Shown here in pieces: positions 6,254 to 10,990 of a DNA stretch of 10,990 nt (positions are counted from its first letter, which is position 1; every line of letters starts with the position of its first letter). The notes below the pieces were generated by a model. The model saw nothing but the letters and a program-made list of their open reading frames with translations. It did not search any database and was not told the DNA's origin. The stretch lies in NCBI GenBank assembly GCA_937889015.1, contig CALARR010000173.1:1-10990 (forward strand), given 5' to 3'. The DNA comes from an uncultured Planctomycetales bacterium. Lineage in GTDB: Bacteria; Planctomycetota; Planctomycetia; Pirellulales; Thermoguttaceae. Both the position numbers and the translations under genes were made by a program.

Positions 6254-7393
6254 ATGACTCAAATTGCCAAGCTTGCCCTTGAAGATGGAACCGTGTTCAC
6301 CGGCTCCTCGTTTGGAGCCCAAGGTGAGATCGACGGCGAAGTCTGTTTCAACACGTCGATGACCGGGTATCAGGAGATCCTCACCGATCCCAGCTACCGC
6401 GGCCAAATCGTGACCATGACCTATCCCGAGATCGGCAACTACGGCGTCAACTCCCAGGACGTCGAGAGCCGCAAGCCGCACCTCAGCGGGTTCATCGTGC
6501 GGCAGCGCAGCCGTCGGGTAAGCAACTATCGCGCCGAGGGCAGCCTGGCGGACTACCTGGCGGCCCACAACATCGTGGCCCTGGAAGGCATCGACACACG
6601 CGCCCTGGTGAGGCGTTTGCGGATCCGGGGGGCGATGAACGGGGTCCTGTCGACGGTGGACCTCGACGACGCCAGTCTGGTCGCCAAGGCCAAGGCCAGC
6701 CCGGGACTGGTCGGCCGAGACCTGGTGCGCGAAGTGATCCCCGATCGCGCCCTGTCTTGGGACGAGCCGTTGAATCCTTTGGTTCACCTGACGCCGCAGC
6801 CAGACACGCCGCCGCTGTGCGTCTCCAGTGCGCACGTGGTGGCCCTGGACTACGGCATGAAGTGGAATATCGCCCGGCACCTCCGCAATATCGGTTGCCG
6901 GGTCACGATTCTGCCCGGCACGGCCACGGCCGAAGAGGTTTTGGCCCAGCAGCCGGACGGGGTGTTTCTCTCCAACGGGCCGGGCGATCCGGAACCGCTG
7001 CACTACGCCCAGGAGACGATTCGCGGACTGTTGGGCAAGCGGCCGATCTTCGGCATCTGCCTGGGACACCAGTTGCTGTCGCTGGCCTGCGGGGCCAAGA
7101 CCTACAAGCTCAAGTTCGGCCACCGCGGGGCCAACCAGCCGGTGCTCAACCGAGACACCGGCCGCGTGGAAATCACCTGCCAGAACCACGGATTCGCCGT
7201 GGAAGCGGAGACCCTTCCGCCGGACCTGGAGGTGACGCACATCAACCTCAACGACAACACGATCGAAGGCGTGCGGCATCGCAAAGTCCCGGCCTTCAGC
7301 GTGCAGTATCACCCCGAGGCCTCGGCCGGCCCGCACGACAGCGACTACCTCTTCGCCCAGTTCCGCAAGCTGTTGCCCCAGAGACGATCCTAG
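6254..7393 (+). CDS. carA: Carbamoyl-phosphate synthase small (glutaminase) subunit
   Basis: This 379-residue cytosolic subunit hydrolyses glutamine and channels ammonia to the CarB large subunit for carbamoyl phosphate, feeding pyrimidine and arginine synthesis. The N-terminal CPSase small domain (about 1-180) opens with LALEDGTVFTGSSFG and carries GEVCFNTSMTGYQEILTDPSY (28-48) and NYGVN (62-66). The class I glutamine amidotransferase domain (about 193-379) has LSNGPGDP (239-246), the nucleophile Cys269 in GICLGHQLL, TCQNHGFAV (308-316), and His353/Glu355 in QYHPEAS, so the triad is complete. Length is normal for CarA. No clear ribosome-binding site precedes the ATG, but family alignment supports this start. 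carB is not in the window, so the two subunits are encoded apart here or the partner lies elsewhere. The 5' leader overlaps the candidate antisense RNA. Confidence 0.98.
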   Translation: MTQIAKLALEDGTVFTGSSFGAQGEIDGEVCFNTSMTGYQEILTDPSYRGQIVTMTYPEIGNYGVNSQDVESRKPHLSGFIVRQRSRRVSNYRAEGSLADYLAAHNIVALEGIDTRALVRRLRIRGAMNGVLSTVDLDDASLVAKAKASPGLVGRDLVREVIPDRALSWDEPLNPLVHLTPQPDTPPLCVSSAHVVALDYGMKWNIARHLRNIGCRVTILPGTATAEEVLAQQPDGVFLSNGPGDPEPLHYAQETIRGLLGKRPIFGICLGHQLLSLACGAKTYKLKFGHRGANQPVLNRDTGRVEITCQNHGFAVEAETLPPDLEVTHINLNDNTIEGVRHRKVPAFSVQYHPEASAGPHDSDYLFAQFRKLLPQRRS

Positions 7394-7399
7394 AACCGT

Positions 7400-7422
7400 C
7401 CCGGCCAGGTCGAGCGGCCGGG
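7400..7422. terminator. GC-rich hairpin between convergent carA and thioredoxin genes
   Basis: CCCGGCC (7400-7406) and GGCCGGG (7416-7422) form a perfect 7-base stem with a 9-base loop, starting 6 bases after the carA stop and inside the 81-base convergent gap. Neither side carries a T-run, so it is at best a bidirectional pause or RNA 3'-end stabiliser, possibly with Rho. The placement suggests a 3'-end signal; the function is inferred. Confidence 0.45.
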
Positions 7423-7474
7423 CAAGACCGAGTTGCCGGTAGATTCTCGGATCGGTTCCCAGGAGTCTCGGAGC

Positions 7475-7936
7475 TCACCTGGTCAACATGGACTGCAGCC
7501 GGGACTTGCTCGTCAGACCGACAACCTGATCGGCCACCTGGCCGTCGCGAAACAGGACCAGATTGGGGATTCCGCTGACCCCGTAACGTGCCGCCAGGTT
7601 CGGGCTGTGGTCGACGTTGACCTTGACGATCTTGGCCGAGGGGTTTTCCCGCGCAAGTTGCTCCAGCGTGGGAGCCAAGGCGCGGCAAGGACCGCACCAA
7701 TCCGCATAGAAATCGACAAGCACAGGGCCGGAAGCGCGCAGCACCGTCTCGTCAAACGTGGACTGGTCGGCATGATGAATTAGACTCTGGGCACTAGTAG
7801 ACATGGCTTTATCTCCTCCGCGGCCGCTGGCCGCATCCTGATCGAAGTTCGTTCGGAGCACATAGAGCACGCCGGCCAGGACGATCACTCCGCCAACGGC
7901 AATCAAGCCCCACGGCATCTGGGCACGAGCTGTCAT
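7475..7936 (-). CDS. Thioredoxin with N-terminal membrane anchor and an internal second start
   Basis: In the 153-residue form, residues 8-27 are one hydrophobic helix (PWGLIAVGGVIVLAGVLYVL), followed by a short linker and a full thioredoxin domain (about 46-153). The redox motif WCGPC is at 80-84, DFYADWCGPCRALAPTLEQL is typical thioredoxin, and the cis-Pro follows in GVSGIPNLVLF (119-129, Pro124). It should reduce disulfides, or transfer electrons, using thioredoxin reductase or a membrane partner. The ATG at 7936 has AGGAG 10 bases upstream; an in-frame ATG at 7963 would add nine residues but lacks one. A second in-frame ATG at 7804 has a stronger GGAGGAG 8 bases upstream and would give a soluble 109-residue thioredoxin, the normal family size. 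The sequence alone cannot tell which is used. It converges on carA and diverges from the glycosyltransferase. Confidence 0.92.
   Translation of the reverse strand: MTARAQMPWGLIAVGGVIVLAGVLYVLRTNFDQDAASGRGGDKAMSTSAQSLIHHADQSTFDETVLRASGPVLVDFYADWCGPCRALAPTLEQLARENPSAKIVKVNVDHSPNLAARYGVSGIPNLVLFRDGQVADQVVGLTSKSRLQSMLTR
7813..7819 (-). promoter_or_regulatory. Internal ribosome-binding site for a short thioredoxin form
   Basis: On the minus strand GGAGGAG sits 8 bases before the in-frame ATG at 7804, inside the linker codons for Gly-Arg-Gly-Gly-Asp. It is the best ribosome-binding site in the window. Initiation here would yield the bare cytosolic thioredoxin domain. Confidence 0.6.
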
Positions 7937-7987
7937 GCTCTGGGTTCTCCTGTCTGTCGCCATAGGAAGTCACGAATCGTTTCCGCA

Positions 7988-7993
7988 AGTATA
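7988..7993 (-). promoter_or_regulatory. Possible -10 box for the thioredoxin gene
   Basis: The minus strand reads TATACT about 50 bases upstream of the ATG at 7936, a five-of-six match to the -10 consensus. No good -35 lies at the usual spacing. If it is used, the transcript would start near 7980 and include the membrane-anchor codons. Confidence 0.3.
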
Positions 7994-8154
7994 GTCATCC
8001 GGGGAAGCGGAGACACCAGGGCGCGGTGCCGTCAGACTGGCTGGCGGCCTTGCTGCCCCTGGGACCGACTCCCAAAAACACTGATGCGCCAAGCGGCTGA
8101 TAGGTTACGCCGCCGCGCAACACGTTCCGAATGAAGGGGTTGCACGCATCGCAC

Positions 8155-8181
8155 GCACGGCTTGGGGCAGCGAAGCCGTGC
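8155..8181. repeat. Perfect 9-base stem-loop in the thioredoxin/glycosyltransferase spacer
   Basis: GCACGGCTT (8155-8163) pairs with AAGCCGTGC (8173-8181) across a 9-base loop. The spacer (7964-8254) has no gene. AAGCCGTGCAA (8173-8183) recurs exactly at 6114-6124 upstream of carA, so the arm may come from a dispersed intergenic repeat. No T-run follows on either strand. Confidence 0.45.
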
Positions 8182-8242
8182 AAGGGTCGAGAAACTCACA
8201 CCGCACCCCCCGCCGGGAGTTCGTCCACAGTGCCCCGGGCAA

Positions 8243-8248
8243 TACAAT
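8243..8248 (+). promoter_or_regulatory. Possible -10 box for a leaderless glycosyltransferase mRNA
   Basis: TACAAT ends 6 bases before the ATG at 8255, the distance at which transcription would start on or next to the A of the start codon. There is no ribosome-binding site at normal spacing; AGGGG directly abuts the ATG. The -35 region is weak. Low-confidence inference. Confidence 0.3.
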
Positions 8249-8254
8249 AGGGGT

Positions 8255-8992
8255 ATGACTGTCCGCTCCCTCACAGCCCTGCCGGTGTACAACGAGCTGC
8301 GGCACCTGTCGCAGGTGCTGGACCAGACGGTCCGCTACAGCGACGAGGTGCTGGTCGTCGACGATGGCTCGACTGACGGCACTGCGGAGTTGCTGGCCCA
8401 TCGTGACGACATCTTCCTGGTGAGCCACGAGAAGAACCTCGGATACGGGATGGCCCTGCGCTCGGCCTTCGATTTCGCAGTCCGAGCCGGCTATGACGTG
8501 CTGGTCACCATCGACTGCGACGGCCAGCACGAACCGCAGCGCATTCCCCAGTTCGTGGAGGCGTGCCGTAATGCGGACATCGTTTCCGGAAGCCGCTATC
8601 TGACGGCATTTGCCGGCGACACGGCCGCGCCTGAGGCCCGGCGGCGCATCAACCATCTGATTACGGCCGAAGTGAACCAGCGTCTGGGGCTGCACCTGAC
8701 CGACGCCTTCTGCGGGTTCAAGGCGTATCGTGTGCCGATCCTGCGGCAGTTCCGGCTTACGGAGACCGGCTATGCCATGCCGCTGGAACTCTGGGTTCAG
8801 GCGGCGGCCTGGGAGCTGAAGATCATCGAGCATCCGGTGCCCTTGATCTACCTGGACGAGAGCCGGTCGTTTGGCGGGGCCCTGGACAACGCGGACACGC
8901 GTCTGGAGGTGTATCGCCAGGTGTTGGACCGGGCGATGGCCGCCGTCCAACAATGCACACGGACGGTCGGCTGCAACTCTTGCGGAGGCTAG
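8255..8992 (+). CDS. Glycosyltransferase family 2 (DPM1-like)
   Basis: This 245-residue protein has no membrane helix and is a compact GT-A transferase using a nucleotide-sugar donor. The N-terminal LPVYNE (9-14) replaces the usual IPAYNE. The nucleotide-binding VLVVDDGSTDGT (32-43) follows, then NLGYGMALRSAF (61-72), the metal-binding DxD region TIDCDGQHEP (85-94), IVSGSRY (109-115) and DAFCGFKAYR (150-159). The latter set is typical of polyprenyl-phosphate mannosyl/glucosyl transferases and related GT2 enzymes, so a lipid-linked sugar acceptor is likely but unproven. The C-terminal tail (NADTRLEVYRQVLDRAM) is helical and ends in a Cys-containing stretch. The start at 8255 is set by the GT2 N-terminus; upstream in-frame sequence is Arg/Pro-rich and unlike the family. 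The next gene begins 5 bases downstream, so the two are probably one operon. Confidence 0.93.
   Translation: MTVRSLTALPVYNELRHLSQVLDQTVRYSDEVLVVDDGSTDGTAELLAHRDDIFLVSHEKNLGYGMALRSAFDFAVRAGYDVLVTIDCDGQHEPQRIPQFVEACRNADIVSGSRYLTAFAGDTAAPEARRRINHLITAEVNQRLGLHLTDAFCGFKAYRVPILRQFRLTETGYAMPLELWVQAAAWELKIIEHPVPLIYLDESRSFGGALDNADTRLEVYRQVLDRAMAAVQQCTRTVGCNSCGG
8983..8988 (+). promoter_or_regulatory. Ribosome-binding site deciding the start of the downstream gene
   Basis: CGGAGG overlaps the end of the glycosyltransferase gene and lies 9 bases before the ATG at 8998. The earlier in-frame ATG at 8953 has no such site and would overlap the glycosyltransferase by 40 bases. This supports 8998 and implies translational coupling. 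Confidence 0.7.
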
Positions 8993-8997
8993 CCGGC

Positions 8998-10659
8998 ATG
9001 GGCAGCGGAAACGCCAAGAGCGAACGTGAATCCTGCTCGGCGGAAAGTGTCCAGTCGGCAGTCGGGCCGCGGAATCGGCTTTTGGCCCCGCGCGAGGACC
9101 GGTCCTTGTTCGCCTCCCCCCCGTTGTCGGACGCCGGCGCGATCCTGGCGGACAACCTTGTGGCTCAGTCCGAGCGCGAATACGACCTGCAAGGCTTGTC
9201 GCTGCGCGAAGTGTCGCGTCGCGCGCGCGCCGATATGCTCCGCGAGGCCTATCGCTGGACGTGCGGATATCGGGACGTGCAGGGCCCTCGGCCCGACGGG
9301 CACGAGCGCGTGCTGCTGGCCGGCCACCAACCGCAACTGTTCCATCCCGGGGTGTGGCTGAAGAACTTCGCTCTCGGCGCGCTGGCCGCGCGGCATGCGG
9401 CCGTGCCGGTCAACCTGATTATCGATAGCGACGTGGTCCGAGGGCTGCGCGTGCCTGTGCCCAGCGGTTCGGGGCCGGAGGTGCGGCGCGTCAGCGTCCC
9501 GTTGGACCAACCGGGCGTCGTGGTTCCCTATGAGGAGCGGCGGATCATCGATCGCGAGTTGTTCGCCGGCTTCGGCCGCGAGGTCGTGCAGTCGCTGCGC
9601 GGGCTGGTGAACCATCCCTTGGTCTGCCGCTACTGGCCGAAGGTCGTGGCTCGGTCGTGCCTGAACGACAACCTGGGTTTCTGCCTGGCGCAAGCGCGCC
9701 ATCAACTGGAAGGGCGTTGGGGGCTGGAGACCCTGGAAGTGCCGCAGAGCCGGATATGCCAGTCCGAGGCCTTCTTCTGGCTGCTGTCGCATGTCTTGGC
9801 CCAATTGCCGCGATTCCGCCAGGTGTACAACCAGGCGGTGCACGAGTATCGCCTGCTGAACCGCATCCGCAACGCGGCCCACCCAGTGCCCGATCTGGCC
9901 GAGGAAGGGGACTGGCTGGAAGCCCCATTCTGGATCTGGAGCACGGCCGATCCGGTGCGCCGACCGCTGTATGCGGCTGCGCGCGGCGACGAGATCGAGA
10001 TCACGGATCGCCACGGCCTGAAAATCGCCCTGCCGCTGTCGGCGGAAGGCGATGCCGGGCTGGCTGTGGCGCGGATGATGGAGTTGGCCGGGCAGGGGAT
10101 CAAGATCCGCAGCCGGGCCCTGGCGACGACCTTGTGGGCTCGATTGGCCCTGGGCGATTTGTTCCTGCACGGGATCGGCGGCGGCAAGTACGACCAGGTG
10201 ACCGACCGGCTGATCCAGCGCTTCTTCGGTCTGCGCGCGCCGGGATTCATGGTCCTTTCGGCCACCGTCTATCTGCCCGTGCCGACGCCCGACGTCCGAC
10301 CGGAAGAACTGACGGCGATCCAGCGCCAACTCCGCGACCTGGAGTGGCACGCCGAACGTTCTTTGGACGCGCCGGCCGCGACCGAGGGTCCGGCACAACG
10401 GTTGGCCGCCGAGAAGCGTATCTGGCTCCAGACCCCGCCGACGCCCGACAATGCCCGGCAGCGACATCAGGCCTTGCGGCGGATCAACGCGGCCCTGCAA
10501 CCGTGGGTGGAACGACAGCGGCAGGCACTGACGCAGTGGCAAGAAGCGCTGCGCCACGCGTTGCATCTGCGTCGCGTGCTGGCCTGGCGCGAATACGCCT
10601 TCTGTCTCTATCCCGAGCAGATGCTGCGGGAGTTCTTCTCGAGCCTGCCGGGGTCCTGA
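8998..10659 (+). CDS. Uncharacterised 553-residue protein, faintly BshC-like
   Basis: I cannot name this protein. It lacks a signal peptide and membrane helices, so it should be cytosolic. Visible blocks are VLLAGHQPQLFHPGVWLKN (105-123), VPVNLIIDSD (136-145), a Trp-rich EAPFWIWSTADP (308-319), RALATTLWARLALGDLFLHG (373-392) running into IGGGKYDQVTDRLIQRFFG (393-411), a charged helical or coiled-coil stretch (about 440-525) and FCLYPEQMLREFF (535-547). A GxQxGLFtGP...K block early in the protein plus a GGG..Y....FGL block later is how I remember BshC, the cysteine-adding enzyme of bacillithiol synthesis. The arrangement here is similar but the motifs differ, and a GT4 BshA partner is absent. 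A distant BshC-superfamily member is therefore only a hypothesis. Pairing with a GT2 gene 5 bases upstream suggests a shared pathway on a sugar-linked substrate. The gene appears intact. Confidence 0.85.
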   Translation: MGSGNAKSERESCSAESVQSAVGPRNRLLAPREDRSLFASPPLSDAGAILADNLVAQSEREYDLQGLSLREVSRRARADMLREAYRWTCGYRDVQGPRPDGHERVLLAGHQPQLFHPGVWLKNFALGALAARHAAVPVNLIIDSDVVRGLRVPVPSGSGPEVRRVSVPLDQPGVVVPYEERRIIDRELFAGFGREVVQSLRGLVNHPLVCRYWPKVVARSCLNDNLGFCLAQARHQLEGRWGLETLEVPQSRICQSEAFFWLLSHVLAQLPRFRQVYNQAVHEYRLLNRIRNAAHPVPDLAEEGDWLEAPFWIWSTADPVRRPLYAAARGDEIEITDRHGLKIALPLSAEGDAGLAVARMMELAGQGIKIRSRALATTLWARLALGDLFLHGIGGGKYDQVTDRLIQRFFGLRAPGFMVLSATVYLPVPTPDVRPEELTAIQRQLRDLEWHAERSLDAPAATEGPAQRLAAEKRIWLQTPPTPDNARQRHQALRRINAALQPWVERQRQALTQWQEALRHALHLRRVLAWREYAFCLYPEQMLREFFSSLPGS

Positions 10660-10690
10660 AACAGGCAACTCTGCCCCGAAGGGGCAGACA

Positions 10691-10730
10691 TCTCTCAGCC
10701 CAGGGTTGCCGCGCAGCGGCTACCCTGGAT
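10691..10730 (+). repeat. Palindromic repeat copy A (inverted partner at 10892-10935)
   Basis: CCAGGGT (10700-10706) pairs with ACCCTGG (10722-10728), and the inner GCCGC (10708-10712) pairs with GCGGC (10716-10720) around a GCA loop, with one T-T mismatch between the stems. The 40 bases match the reverse complement of 10892-10935 except for a few substitutions and small insertions, including the asymmetric flank TCTCTCAGCC. Confidence 0.8.
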
Positions 10731-10891
10731 CCTGAGCCATCTTCCCATCCAACCCTGAAAGGGTTGAATCATCGCGTATTGTCCTCGTTTGTGCGTGGTT
10801 CGTTGGGGCCGAGCTCCCGGTGGATGCGGCAACAAGACTGTCGGTCTTCGGATGAAACCCTTACAGGGTTTCGGCCTGGCGCTGGGCCTGC

Positions 10892-10935
10892 TATCCCGGG
10901 GTAGCCGCTGCGCGGCCAACCCCGGGCTGAGAGAG
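10892..10935 (-). repeat. Palindromic repeat copy B, inverted relative to copy A
   Basis: CCCGGGGT (10895-10902) pairs with ACCCCGGG (10919-10926), and GCCGC (10904-10908) pairs with GCGGC (10912-10916) around TGC. Differences from copy A fall in paired positions (A-T to G-C in the outer stem), so the hairpin is kept. This is compensatory change between copies. Confidence 0.8.
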
Positions 10936-10942
10936 GGCCACC

Positions 10943-10990
10943 GCGTTGCGGTGGCTCGCGTTGCGGTGGCTCGCGTTGCGGTGGCTCGCG
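10943..10990 (+). repeat. 15-base tandem repeat, running off the window
   Basis: The unit GCGTTGCGGTGGCTC occurs three times without any change (10943-10957, 10958-10972, 10973-10987), with a fourth starting at 10988. It grows out of the right arm of the hairpin GCCACCGC-GTT-GCGGTGGC, so each unit contains GCGGTGGC. Identity between copies suggests recent expansion by slippage. Confidence 0.85.

Larger units (their letters stand above)
10660..10990. repeat. REP-like hairpin mosaic at the right edge
   Basis: This 331-base stretch has no gene and is built of short palindromes. They are CTGCCCC-GAA-GGGGCAG (10671-10687), a two-part hairpin (10700-10728), CAACCCT-GAA-AGGGTTG (10750-10766), AAGAC-TGTCG-GTCTT (10834-10848), AAACCCT-TAC-AGGGTTT (10855-10871), a second two-part hairpin (10895-10926) and GCCACCGC-GTT-GCGGTGGC (10937-10955). 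The repeated design and 3-base loops suggest repetitive extragenic palindromes of the kind mobilised by RAYT (REP-associated tyrosine) transposases. No transposase is present here. Some hairpins may also act as 3' ends for the preceding operon, though none has a T-run. Confidence 0.75.

Noticed and set aside
6242..7336. 364-residue minus-strand open frame opposite carA
   Set aside because: carA is unmistakable with a complete catalytic triad. The opposite frame is low-complexity, Arg/Gly/Val-rich shadow coding.
8989..10668. 559-residue open frame on the minus strand opposite the BshC-like gene
   Set aside because: It is a GC-rich antisense shadow: His/Arg/Gln/Pro-rich, with no motifs. The plus-strand frame has a ribosome-binding site and protein-like motif blocks.
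10671..10687. Intrinsic terminator for the BshC-like gene
   Set aside because: The hairpin is strong but is followed by ACATCTCT, with no T-run. It fits the surrounding REP-like hairpins better.
10671..10990. CRISPR array
   Set aside because: The repeats are hairpins of differing sequence and spacing, and the 15-base units are directly adjacent with no spacers.

Overview
The window is GC-rich bacterial chromosome with tightly packed, ordinary-looking genes and two structured non-coding stretches. No rRNA, tRNA, CRISPR array, phage gene or transposase gene was seen. The gene content suggests a planctomycete, perhaps of the Pirellulales. The reasons are an RDD / SpoIIM / polytopic membrane protein / probable DUF4129 operon of planctomycete type, a tiny cysteine-rich lipoprotein, a large uncharacterised protein of a type I recall from planctomycetes, and clusters of short intergenic hairpin repeats. 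This assignment comes from recalled family resemblance, not from a search.

Layout. Positions 1-2787 (minus strand) hold a membrane-protein operon: RDD protein, SpoIIM/DUF95 protein, a third polytopic membrane protein, and the start of a fourth gene that runs off the left edge. Two of its three junctions are ATGA overlaps and the third is a 6-base gap. A 223-base divergent spacer containing a 19-base palindrome separates it from a short-chain dehydrogenase (3011-3742, plus). After a 336-base gap comes an AlaC-type aminotransferase (4079-5347, plus). A 78-residue Cys-rich lipoprotein (5414-5650, minus) converges on it.

The 603 bases between the lipoprotein and carA contain no convincing gene. 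They do hold a strong minus-strand intrinsic terminator (5969-6008), preceded on the same strand by sequence that folds into a long hairpin. I read this as a candidate small RNA or attenuator. carA (6254-7393, plus) follows, then a convergent thioredoxin (minus) with two well-supported translation starts, one membrane-anchored and one cytosolic. A divergent spacer leads to a GT2 glycosyltransferase (8255-8992, plus), which is closely followed by a 553-residue uncharacterised protein (8998-10659) with a faint BshC-like look.

The right end (10660-10990) is a mosaic of REP-like hairpins. It includes two near-identical copies of a roughly 40-base palindromic element in inverted orientation, and a 15-base tandem repeat that runs off the edge.

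How the genes relate: the left operon probably encodes one membrane assembly of the MoxR/DUF58-associated type. The SDR, aminotransferase and carA are unconnected metabolic genes. The glycosyltransferase and its partner look translationally linked and may share a pathway. The most interesting unexplained items are the minus-strand RNA/terminator locus, the GT2 plus BshC-like pair, and the repeat cluster.
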